Positions 48,787 to 58,060 of a stretch of 64,000 bases of DNA are shown piece after piece. How positions within the stretch are numbered: the first letter of the stretch is position 1; each line of letters opens with the position of its first letter. The stretch lies in the NCBI GenBank assembly GCA_009363875.1, contig CM018686.1, forward strand, positions 7,440,001 through 7,504,000. The letters run 5' to 3'. Position numbers and translations under genes: made by a program. Under the pieces are notes generated by a model, which saw only the letters and a program-made list of their open reading frames with translations, did no database searches and had not been told where the DNA came from. Origin of the DNA: Mikania micrantha (Eukaryota; Streptophyta; Magnoliopsida; Asterales; Asteraceae).

Positions 48787-49048
48787 ATCTAGTACAATTT
48801 TTTGTGTTTATATATTCTAGTACACATAACCTTATTAGGTATAATCCAGTACCTGCAATCTAGCACAAGTTTTGTGTGTTTATATAATGAAGTACACATA
48901 AGCTTATTAAGTATAATCCAGTACAATTTCTGTGTGTTTAAATTATCAAGTACACATAATCAACTAGGTTTATACATATAATCTAGTACAAATTTTGTGT
49001 GTTTATATAATCCAGTACACCTAATCTAGTACATTTTTTCATATGTTT
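48787..49048 (+). repeat. AATCCAGTACAT word array in an intron
   Basis: TAATCCAGTACA/AATCTAGTACAT words recur every 20-60 bp together with TGTGTGTTTATATAAT. Similar text fills 39138-39400, 49320-49450, 50222-50689 and 55709-55845, so it is the common filler of this gene's introns. Confidence 0.8.
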
Positions 49049-49050
49049 AG

Positions 49051-49146
49051 AAGATGCTATAAATTAGGAAGGTGGTGCAATTCTAGAAATGGTTCAGCCA
49101 CTATCACAAATAAGCCCAACTTTAATGTGTGATTTGATTGTGAAAG
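49051..49146 (+). pseudogene. Ulp1-like gene, short exon
   Basis: Acceptor ATGTTTAG and donor GAAAG|GTAAAA. Reads GGAILEMVQPLSQISPTLMC after an early stop. It is weakly related to the SQE-QLSQ exons. Confidence 0.5.
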
Positions 49147-49233
49147 GTAAAAATTAAAATATAATTCATTTTTGTGTATCTTTATTTAATACAGTACATA
49201 TTTTTTTTGGTAATGAAGGACTTTTCTATACAG

Positions 49234-49311
49234 ATTTGGATCAACAAGGTAACATTCAGGAAGATGGTGATAACAAAGGTGATTCGAATCTAGCAACTGT
49301 TCGTTTGTAAG
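49234..49311 (+). pseudogene. Ulp1-like gene, short exon
   Basis: Acceptor TTCTATACAG and donor TAAG|GTAAAA. Reads DLDQQGNIQEDGDNKGDSNL and ends in an in-frame stop just before the donor. Confidence 0.5.
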
Positions 49312-49460
49312 GTAAAAAAGATATATATTTATCAATACAAAACACATATTTTTAGTATATTTTTGTGTGTTTATATAATCCAGTACATATAATCTTGTAC
49401 AAGTTTTGTGTGTTTATATAATCCAGTACACCTAATGTAGTACATTTTTCATATGTTTAG

Positions 49461-49598
49461 AAGGTCATGATAAGGATAAGGAAAATGCTACAAGTCAAGA
49501 AAGTGATCAATTAAGTCAAGAAATTAGCCATTCTTTGTTGTGTGAAATGATTGATGTAGTTGTTAAAGCAGAGGTTGAAATTTGTGCAAATTTGGAAG
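49461..49598 (+). pseudogene. Ulp1-like gene, exon with SQE-QLSQ motif (second copy)
   Basis: Acceptor ATGTTTAG and donor GGAAG|GTAAAA. Reads KENATSQESDQLSQEISHSL then LCEMIDVVVKAEVEICANLE, open throughout. Matches the exon at 39732-39889. Confidence 0.65.
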
Positions 49599-49690
49599 GT
49601 AAAATTTTTCAACTTTATCATGTTAGTGTATTGCATTATTTACTCATTTAAAATATAATGATGCATTATTTAATAAATTGAATCTTGAAG

Positions 49691-49943
49691 GTAAAGTTGA
49701 TGGACATGATGATGAAATTGATAAACAAAAGTCAATTCAATCCACCAAAAAAGGCAAATAAATTGATGATGAACCAATTTTAATTAAATTCAAGAAACGT
49801 AAGCCTATGGTTGATAAAGGTAAACGTAAAATAATGTTGTCCAATGTTCTACGATCACCGTATAGACATCGTGTTGTACAATTGGATAAGGAAAAAGTAA
49901 AAGTTGAAGAAAGAGTTTCAGAATACATTTTTGCAGCTCAAGG
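49691..49943 (+). pseudogene. Ulp1-like gene, exon before the peptidase region
   Basis: Acceptor TCTTGAAG. Contains a basic stretch (IKFKKRKPM, GKRKIML), one TAA at about 49760, then NVLRSPYRHRVVQLDKEKVK and EERVSEYIFAAQG. The SP-(Y/F)-x-x-RVV pattern is typical of plant Ulp1-like proteins. The exact 3' end is uncertain. Confidence 0.65.
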
Positions 49944-50024
49944 AGAAATTTGTTAAAGTAGAAAAAATTTTAATTTCTTTATTAGTTAAACATTTGAAAA
50001 CTAATCAGTATTCCATTATTGCAG

Positions 50025-50204
50025 GGAACATCTGTTTGATACCACATTTGGTGACAAGGTTACTAGGATTTGTTTTGAATCATTATAACCTTCTGAGTAC
50101 ATTCATGTTGGAATCATGACGTGCTGGTGTGTCATACTAAACAATGAAAAACATTACAAAGAAAAGACTCCCTTGCAAGGTTGTTTTGCCCATGTAACAT
50201 ATTG
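50025..50204 (+). pseudogene. Ulp1-like gene, exon leading into the protease domain
   Basis: Acceptor TTATTGCAG and donor TATTG|GTATGC. Reads EHLFDTTFGDKVTRICFESL, a stop, then SEYIHVGIMTCWCVILNNEK and TPLQGCFAHVTYW. In intact relatives this type of segment precedes the catalytic His-Asp-Cys region, which would lie after the next intron and is not found in the window. Confidence 0.68.
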
Positions 50205-50221
50205 GTATGCTTTCGCATATC

Positions 50222-50689
50222 TTTAAAATACAGTACATGTAATCCATTAGTACACTTTATTTTTTTCTTATCATGCAATCCAGTACATATAATCCACTAG
50301 GATGATACATACAATACACTACATAAAATCCATTACACTTTTAGTTTGTTTTAATTAATCATGTACATATTATGTATTTGGTATAATCCAGTACATATAA
50401 ACCACTATGGTGATACATAAAATGCAGTACATATAATACAGTACATGAAATCCAGAACATATAAATCCACTAGGGTTATACATAGAATGCTATACATATA
50501 TATCCTGTACATAAAATCTAGCACATATAATCCATAATATATAATCTAGTACATAAAATCCAGTAGGGTGATACATATAATACAATATATAAAATCCAGT
50601 TATATAATCCATTAGGGTTATACATAGAATCCAGTTACATAAATCCTGTATATAAAATCCAGTACATATAATCCAGTGTATATAATCCA
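50222..50689 (+). repeat. AATCCAGTACAT word array, densest block
   Basis: About 470 bp of TAATCCAGTACATATAATCC, GGGTGATACATA and ACATAAAATCCAG variants at roughly 15-30 bp spacing. The solo LTR at 50690 is inserted at its end, and the array resumes at 55709. Confidence 0.9.
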
Positions 50690-53600
50690 TGTCACACCCT
50701 TATCGTTGCAGAAGCATACCGTGTGACTTTCGAGGTTTCAGTCATTGTTTACAACAAAGGACACATATGTTTCTATATTACAGGGCAATGTTACAACTAC
50801 ATTAGCCACAAGTCTAATGTAATAACAGTTTTAACTATGTTTCACACTTATATACTATGCTATTATACATATATACTATGATATGTATACACTATTAAGT
50901 CTAACTCTCATAGACCCTACTATATGTCTCCAAAGATTGAGCTCCTAGCTCCACCCACTATATCATTATGCATATGAGAAAACAAGATTTTAAACAATCA
51001 GCATATCACTGGTGAGTTCACAAGTTTTTAAATGTCAAAATGTATTTAATGTATCCCAAACAATTCAACTGTTTGCATAAAAAGAGTTAAATAATATTCA
51101 TGTCCCAAACTGGGTGTAAAACATTGGCATCCGGTGGGAACATTATTCCTTCCAACAATGTCGTGTTTAGTTTATCTGACAAACTGTCCAATTATAACTC
51201 CTGGGCTCCCGTAACAGAGCTAACGAGTTCAGTGTTTGCCCATTCCCAATATCCTTGTCATAAGACATTGTGTGTTTTTTCCTTATTGAGCGGACTCAAC
51301 ATCTGGTCATGGTTTTAGCTACGAACCACGGGCGTGGATTGTCAATCACAAATAGAATTTATTCTCAATAATCACGCTCCCCCATGATTAATGGTTACAG
51401 AACAGGGGACATAGCGAAAAATGTGTTACCTATGAAATATTGACAAGTTCTGTCGCGTGTTTCTCCCCACTGTCACATGTTTCAACCAAATGTTTTACAA
51501 TGCTTTCGTTTTCATGTTTCACAAAATGTTTTAAAAGTGTTTCAGCTTTTCACATGATGCAAATCAGGTTTCATGTTTCACAAAATGTATCGAAAGCGTT
51601 TCTGAGTTCCACCTGATCAAATCAGGTTTCATGTTTCACAAAATGCATTAAAAGCATTTCAAAGTTTCACAATAATCAAGATGTTTCAAATGAGTTTTTA
51701 TGTTTTCTCATTCCCCGAGTTTCAAATGCCAAAATACAGAAAAAGGATTCGTGAACTCACTTGAGTTGATTCAAATCAATAAACAGCTCACAACGTTCGT
51801 ATCACTATTTCTTGAACTCTAAACATGTATGTTATTAGAGTTTTATGAGTTACTTAAGCTTAATTTGATTTTCAAAACTTTCCTTGACATTCAATGCAAA
51901 AGACATTGCAACTCTATTCATCAATTTGATCAACACTTGATCAGTTCCCTTAGCTTAACATCGCACAACGTTTGGTAACTGAAAACCTATAATGATCTAG
52001 GTTCTTATTAAGAAACTTATGACTCGTTGGATTAATTAGGACAATCCCATATTAATCAAATTAGTATGGTTGTTGATCACATCACTGAAATAGTTTCTTG
52101 ATGGATTCCAAGTTTAGGAATAATTAATCCTTGTCATTGATCATTCCAATGAATGATAAGGACAATCACAACCATTGTTATAATTAAATGGTTAAAACCA
52201 TTATGATGTATGATATGGTTTCATGATAACCGGGCATTATAACAGATCAAAACATAGATTTCCCCATTAACATATCGAGTTCTTTGTTTTTAACAATTCC
52301 TAACCATCATCTAGGCAGTAATCAACAACAATAACCGTTTATCACGTTCAAAATCTAGATCTAATCCGTCCATTATCAAACAATTAAGAGAGATCGAATT
52401 TTTACCCTTTCAAACGGATTTTCGGTTGTAAAACGACAATCGGGTGTTGTAGTAATGAATCCTAACTTGAATCTGATGTTTCTAAAGCTTGAAAACAAGA
52501 TCTTGTAGCTGGAAAGTATATCAGATCGTTTTTGTGAGTGAAAGTTCAAGAGAGATAAGAAAAATTATAACTTTGCATGAAATCTTATGATTCTGGCTGA
52601 TAATTTAGCACCGGCTCTTCTGTCGCACCCCGGCCTTCCCGACCTATGCGAGGGGGCGCGACTGGATTGATCTTGCAGGATCGCAGTCTTCGGTCACACT
52701 GTGTTGCGAGACCTACATGTCTGGTCACATACATGCATCCAATATTATGGATAAAACAATTTAGTAAAATCAGAGTTGCGAAAGTATAGCATATGTTCTT
52801 AAAACAAATTAATATTCATGATTTGCGGAAGCGTTAATCAAAACAGTTTTCAAAATCAACATCGAGTAATAGTGCGGAAGCGATTTAAATTGTTTTAACA
52901 ATACACAATAAAACAAATGATAATGTTTCTCAATAAAGCACTATGTAGATGCATGAGACTCCAGCTTAGCATCCTATCCTTGAGTGTGTGCCTTAGTTAC
53001 CTGAGAAAACATGCGAGTAAAAAGGGTCAACACAAAGGTTGGTGAGAGCACAGGTTTTTCATGAGCAGTAAACATCCAATATTTAAAGTAAGAGTTGTGA
53101 TTTACATATCATTACAATGAAGTATCGATTGATAGCTAGTCAATACAATTATACTATATGCGGGGTCGTACCGAAGCTGACAATTGTGCCTCCCGCCATG
53201 TCCATCACAAGACAATGGCAAAGTCTTGGTCAATATTGCACCCATTCCGACCTCCAATCGGGTTGGCCTCCCAGGCGCGATGGTTGGGGCTTGTCAGGCC
53301 CAAATAGTACTATTCAAGATTACCACGCTAGGCGCTACACGCTACTAACGGTCCGTGGAGTATCGCAAGGACTTTTAGTTGTGATGTGGTCCACACATAT
53401 ACATATAGTGATAAAGCATGTCCATACGTAAATAAAATGTCTTGTTTTTCATAAACAGTTGTAATGCAGTGTTTTCTCCCCCAAAGGTTAGAAAAGTAAA
53501 AAGGGGCCGTGAACTCACCTGTTAAAGCAGTTCCGGTGCGTAAGTGTTCACGTCTGCGAGTGCTAGCAGTCCTGCTAGTAAGCACCTATAACCATATAGG

Positions 53601-54746
53601 TGTGAGTATGTGTTTTGTGGTGTGTTGCATCCCATACAACTCCAAGTGTCGTGTGCTCAACCGAGTGTGTGTGTTGTCTAGCGAGACTCGACGAATCGTT
53701 GATGACACGATTGTTGTGTTTATGTGTATTAATGCAAATAAGACATCAAAATTGCATCCTATGACTCAACTCATAGTGCTTACATGAAAGTAAGTTTTGA
53801 AACTCATAATGTTCTCGTTTCGGGAAACTTTCTATATTTAGAAAGTTTCTATTTTTGGAAAGTATGGTTATGAAATTCCATTTCATAAAACAAATCATTC
53901 TAGTATGTTTGTAAAAACACGTTTATACACTTAAAACATATCGTTTGCGCATAAATCACCATTTATGTCGTTTTGCCCAAATAAAGTTTCCTTATTTGGA
54001 AAGTATCCGTTTAAAAGTTCGTTTTCACAAATCCAAGTTTCCAAATATGTTAAAAACCATTTCTAAACATATTTCAATGATCACAAATCATCAAAACATT
54101 CAAAAGCATCAAAAGCCCTCTTTTGATTATTAAAAGTTTCCATTTATAGAAAGTTTATACAAAATTGTATTTTGACCAAATCAATCACCCAAGTGTGTTT
54201 CTAAACACTCCAATATGCATTTGACAACATCTAGACATGTCTAACATGTCTAGATCATCACAAATCTAAGACATGCACATAAAAGTTTCCTTTTATGGCA
54301 AGTGTACCAAAATCATTATCAAATCAAACATAACTCAACCAAAACTTGAATCTAACATTTCTAAACTATAAAATCAGTAGATCTATAACAATATCACACA
54401 AAATCATCAACAAATTCGTGCTCGATGGTCACATGGAGTTGCATGTGGGTTTTTAGCCCTTGCATGTACGATATAACAACTAATAAGCGTGTAAAACTAC
54501 CTTAGATGGCAAGATTCGTGCTAGAACAGCTTCTGGAGGTTCTTCAAGTGTCTGAGATTGGATCTTCTTGTCGATTGAGAGCTTCCCGAGCTTGCTTGAT
54601 GTTCCTATGGCCTTCAATCACCAAGTAATGGCTTCAATGGTGACTCCAAAGGTTTTGGATGCTGGTTTCAGTGAGCTTTTGGTCGAGAATAGGTGTAAGA
54701 ACTCGGGTAGATTGCAAAGAAACCGAGTGGAAATGAGTTGGGGTTG

Positions 54747-54758
54747 ATTTTATAAAAA
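54747..54758 (-). promoter_or_regulatory. TATA box of the family D LTR
   Basis: Minus strand TTTTTATAAAAT, about 25 bp downstream of the palindrome cluster and about 250 bp before the leader donor. Confidence 0.65.
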
Positions 54759-54780
54759 TTTTGATCTGCATGGCCTGGCC

Positions 54781-54910
54781 ATTCGCGTACCGCGAAGGCC
54801 AATCAGAATCTTCTTCGCGTATAGCGATGGAATTCGGGAGTCCCGACTCCCGGTTTGCTTCGCGTATCGCGAAGCCTTTCGCCAAGGGACCTCCGCGTAC
54901 CACGATGGGT
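54781..54910. promoter_or_regulatory. Palindrome cluster CTTCGCGTAYCGCGAAG upstream of TATA
   Basis: Near-palindromic words at 54782-54797, 54813-54830, 54857-54875 (perfect 8-bp arms around TAT) and 54891-54908. Dense CG content makes them candidates for methylation-sensitive protein binding. Role is inferred from position. Confidence 0.65.
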
Positions 54911-55384
54911 CCATTTTCTTGTTTTTCGATTTCGTCGATTCGATTTCGCTCGTACTCGATTCCCAACGTTTATCCTAAACATCTAATGCATGTTTAGCAC
55001 ATAATACAATAGTAACACATAGTTTGATTGATCACCAACGTTCGTGAGACTCGTTTGTGTGTTTTAATAATTTCTCGAATTATCTTTGATAGTTTGTGTT
55101 CGTGTCTTATGAAGTATTTGCATGCTTGATTAATTCTAATCAACGTGTAATGCACAATTCAATAATTCCCCGAATTATTGTTTTGTGTTAGTGTTGTGTT
55201 TGCCACACTTGGTTTCCAAAACCAATGTGTAATGTACGATTCGATAGTTCCTCAAACTATCGTTTCATAGTTGTTTGTGTTCAACTCATCTAATTAAACA
55301 TAATTAAACGAAATGCAACAAGTATGAATGTGAAATGTAAGGAATGTAAGAGTCGCAATTTACTTGAAATTGCCGTGTGTCACA

Positions 55385-55516
55385 TCTTCGTCGCGTACCG
55401 CCAAGGAGGCATGACTGAGGCTTCGCGTACCGCGAAGAAATCTGGAGTTCTAAGATATTTTGGGCTCTTTGCATATCGCCAAGGGGACCCAAAATGAGCT
55501 TGGCGTACTACGAAGA
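55385..55516. promoter_or_regulatory. Palindrome cluster in the family C LTR
   Basis: The same word type: 55387-55405, perfect CTTCGCGTAC/CGCGAAG at 55421-55437, 55467-55484 and 55499-55515. The family D LTR inserted at the edge of this cluster. Confidence 0.65.
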
Positions 55517-55929
55517 GTTCCGGAACAAGATATTTTTCTTGTTTTTACGATTCCGGAGAATCAGGAACTCGTTTTTTCGCATGGTTTTTACCCACGTTCT
55601 TGATTTCTCGCGTATTTTCATAATTTATGTTTCAATTATTTTAATCTTAATAAAAACTAAGTTAAGACTAATGCATATAATTCTAACCTGAAATTGTGAA
55701 TTATCACAATCTAGTACATAAAATCTAGTATATATAAACTACTATTTATAGTCCTATACATTTTATGTATTTGCTATGATCCAGTACACATTTTTTATAC
55801 AATCCAGTACATTTTATGTATTTGCTATAATCCAGTATACTTTTTTGTTGGAAAATAAGGACTGACGAAGCAAAACCACCTTTCAAATAATCAAATTGAA
55901 TAAATGTTGTAGGACATACTAACTTCTGA

Positions 55930-56320
55930 AAACATTACTTCGGAAGACTTCAAGACAAAGCTTCCGAAGACAAAGCTTCAGAACATGCTTCGGAAGACAC
56001 TAAATAAAGACAAAGCTTTCGAAGACAAAGTTCCAGAAGACACTTCGGAAGACATCAGCCTCTGAAGATAATATTCTATCGGAAGATAGGTGCTTCCGAA
56101 GAATAAGGTTTTAAGGAATATGGCTTTAAAAACATACTTCAGAAGACAAGCTCCAGAAGACACGATCGGAAGAGAACATTTCTTTATAAGAATTGTGTAT
56201 CTATATCAACTTCCGATGAAGAACAACTGATTCATCAATTAGTTTCAATAACTTCCGAAACAATAATAACTTCTAGCATCAGTACAAATGTCTGAACCTC
56301 GGAAGACTTCAAGATCTTTG
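55930..56320. repeat. TTCNGAAGAC palindromic word array
   Basis: About 14 copies of CTTCGGAAGAC, CTTCCGAAGAC or TTCAGAAGAC at 10-35 bp spacing in the upstream part of the LTR, often followed by AAAGCTT or ACTTC. Related words recur after pol (63250-63300). Confidence 0.85.
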
Positions 56321-56422
56321 AAGATCCTAGTTTGACTTTACACTTGTACTTTTCTTATGCTACAGTGTCTGTAAAAGTGTCTTCTCTGTTGTCCTTATCG
56401 TGTATTTGTCCTGAAACATTAA

Positions 56423-56449
56423 ATGTCGGGGCTATTTATACCCCGACAT
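56423..56449 (+). promoter_or_regulatory. Copia TATA box in the loop of a perfect inverted repeat
   Basis: CTATTTATA (56432-56440) lies exactly between ATGTCGGGG (56423-56431) and CCCCGACAT (56441-56449), which are perfect reverse complements. Confidence 0.75.
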
Positions 56450-56677
56450 CCTTTGAATGAAAAATAACACTTTTCTGAATCTTCTTTGTGTTGCCTTCTT
56501 ACTTTCTTACTTTCTGTTCTATCTTTCTTTTTAAAACAAGAAAACTAAACTGTAAAAATAACTAAGATCAAGTGCTAAATCTTAGAGGGAGCTAACGCCA
56601 AAGTTTTTGACTTAGTGTCTAAAAGCATCTGTTCCTGGTTAAAAGGCCTCTCCTCGGATTTCCTGATTTCCTATAAT

Positions 56678-56690
56678 TGGTATCAGAGCC
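56678..56690 (+). other. Primer-binding site of the copia element
   Basis: TGGTATCAGAGCC, initiator Met tRNA type, about 200 bp before gag. Confidence 0.92.
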
Positions 56691-56891
56691 TTGTTCTTTA
56701 GTCTTGGTTTAACCATCAAGTCTAAAATTCAAAAGCTCTCTTTGATATCTTGGCGTTTAGTTTTCTGTGTTTATTTACTTTTCAAAATCTGCAGAAGTTT
56801 GATTGTTGAACTCCTTGTGTTCAAAAATCATTCGAACAAACTACTTTGAGTACTCATTACTTGTTGATTTACTCATAACTGTTTGTAAACA

Positions 56892-58060
56892 ATGGCAGAA
56901 AAATTCACCTTAGATCCCCATTACACTGGTTCTGCCACGAAGCCACCAATCTTGGTTAGGCATCAATACAATATTTGGCAGAGACGGATGTTACATTTCC
57001 TGTCCAATAATCATACAGGATGTTGGAAGTCTGTCATGTTCGGACCTCATAAACCAGTGGTCCTAGACACGGAGACTGGAGACAATGTCCCTAAGGATCC
57101 TTGGAATTACACCGAAGAAGACTTTCAGAAATTGGAGCTTGATGCCAAGGCACATGTTCAGCTGGCTATGGCCCTTCCGAATGAAATTTATTCGGGTCTT
57201 CTTCGCCATGAGTCCGCTAAGGACTTATGGAAGGCTCTAAAAGAGCAATTTGGTGGTACCGATGATGTTGTAGCCAACATTAGGGAAATATTGGCTCAAC
57301 AATATGAAACCTTTTGCCAACTAAATAATGAGTCACTGACTCAGCAATTCGAAAGGTTCACTTCTCTCCTAAGTGAACTAAAATTAGCTGGTCAAGTGTA
57401 CCCTTCTATCTCAGTTCTTAATCGATTTTTAAGATCTCTCCCTGAAAAATGGGAAACTTATTCTATAGTTATAAGATCCTCACCAGATTTTGGCAAACTC
57501 TCACTTACCCAACTCCATGGTAAGTTGCTCACCTTTGAGCGAGAGATTGACCAGAAACGTAAACTAATAAAATCTGGTAAATCAACTGAAGAGTATGTTC
57601 AAGGGAACACAGCTCTTCTTAGTCATAACTCTGTGATGAATGATCAGGGTTATGATGAACATATTGACATAACTACTGGCATCACCTCTTCTCTTTCTTC
57701 TCGTGATGACCATACTCTCCTTTCTGACCATCTATGTTTTATCATGGACGATCTTCATCAAGTTCCAAGTGATGACTTGGAAGAGATGGACATTCTCCAT
57801 CAACTGGCTCTTTTGAGCATTAGAACTAACAAGTTCTACAAGAGGACAGGAAGAAAATTTCCTGGTATGCATGGAAAAACAAGAATCGGTCTAAATAAGG
57901 CTAAAGTCCAATGTTATAGGTGTCATGGCACTGGACATTTTGCCAAGGAGTGCACAAATGCTCCAAACTCTAACTCTTCACCATATGTGACTTTTCCAAA
58001 CACACCTTCATATCCTCCTTCAATACCTTACTCTTCTTCTTCTTCACCTTCATCTTTCAA
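56892..58060 (+). pseudogene. Copia gag, N-terminal and nucleocapsid part (frameshifted)
   Basis: The coat protein that packages element RNA in cytoplasmic particles. Opens MAEKFTLDPHYTGSA at ATG 56892. The capsid-type region (YNIWQRRMLHFLS, LWKALKEQFGG, LTQQFERFTSLLSELKLAG, RFLRSLPEKWE) covers residues 25-200. A zinc knuckle CYRCHGTGHFAKEC at residues 341-354 has the full C-x2-C-x4-H-x4-C spacing. The open frame formally runs to 58205. The protein-like reading switches to another frame at about 58050 (QESAHIVQNSPSTNVQYVQA), so a one- or two-base indel lies there and the last 50 residues of the formal frame are spurious. Confidence 0.9.

Larger units (their letters stand above)
52621..55384 (-). 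mobile_element. Solo LTR, family D, nested in family C
   Basis: Plus-strand ends TGTCGCACCCCGGCC and CCGTGTGTCACA, 2764 bp, with perfect TCTTC duplications at 52616-52620 and 55385-55389. It has the clearest leader layout in the window: palindrome cluster 54908-54782, TATA 54758-54747, donor CATCTAAG|GTAG (54500), acceptor AGCAG|GACTG (53572), donor TTTAACAG|GTGAGTTCACGG (53518), acceptor GTTTTCTCAG|G (53001). Open frames such as 53117-53431 have no family motif. Confidence 0.93.
50690..55708 (-). mobile_element. Solo LTR, family C, containing a nested solo LTR
   Basis: Plus-strand ends TGTCACACCCTTATCG and GAATTATCACA. Flanks ATCCA (50685-50689) and ATCTA (55709-55713) differ by one transition. 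Without the nested LTR it is about 2.25 kb. Minus-strand signals are palindromic CTTCGCGTAC words at 55515-55385, a TATA-like GTTATAATTTT near 52575, donor-like AAAGG|GTAAAAATTC near 52408, donor CAA|GTGAGTTCACG (51760), and a decayed acceptor TTTTCTCAT near 50975. A remnant of the same family is at 4611-4965. Confidence 0.88.
21766..55845 (+). mobile_element. Decayed Ulp1-like gene locus, probably a Mutator-like (MULE) element, split by later insertions
   Basis: GGGGGAGGATCAACTAAGAA at 21766 resembles terminal sequences of plant MULEs. The protein pieces downstream resemble the N-terminal part of plant Ulp1-protease-like proteins carried by such elements. After the insertions are removed (24989-39137, 39973-48786, 50690-55708), about 6 kb remains. 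It contains exons with GT-AG borders and introns full of AATCCAGTACAT words. The cysteine-protease (C48) part is not in the window, and no right terminal repeat is visible. The copia element at 55846 interrupts it. The MULE assignment is inference; the split gene is directly visible. Confidence 0.6.
55846..56677 (+). mobile_element. 5' LTR of the copia element
   Basis: Starts TGTTGGAAAATAAGG after the intronic word array and ends just before the primer site. The exact 3' edge is uncertain because no terminal CA stands directly before the primer site and the second LTR is not available. It holds the TTCNGAAGAC array (55930-56320) and a TATA box in a perfect inverted repeat (56423-56449). Confidence 0.85.

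Noticed and set aside
53117..53431. 104-codon open frame in the family D LTR
   Set aside because: Lies inside the putative leader intron, shows no family motif and is not present as a frame in related LTRs.
54634..54966. Overlapping open frames on both strands near the LTR promoter
   Set aside because: They arise from the CG-rich palindrome cluster and leader; no conserved protein pattern.
55930..56320. Heat-shock elements in the copia LTR
   Set aside because: Canonical sites need TTC and GAA two bases apart; here they are one base apart.
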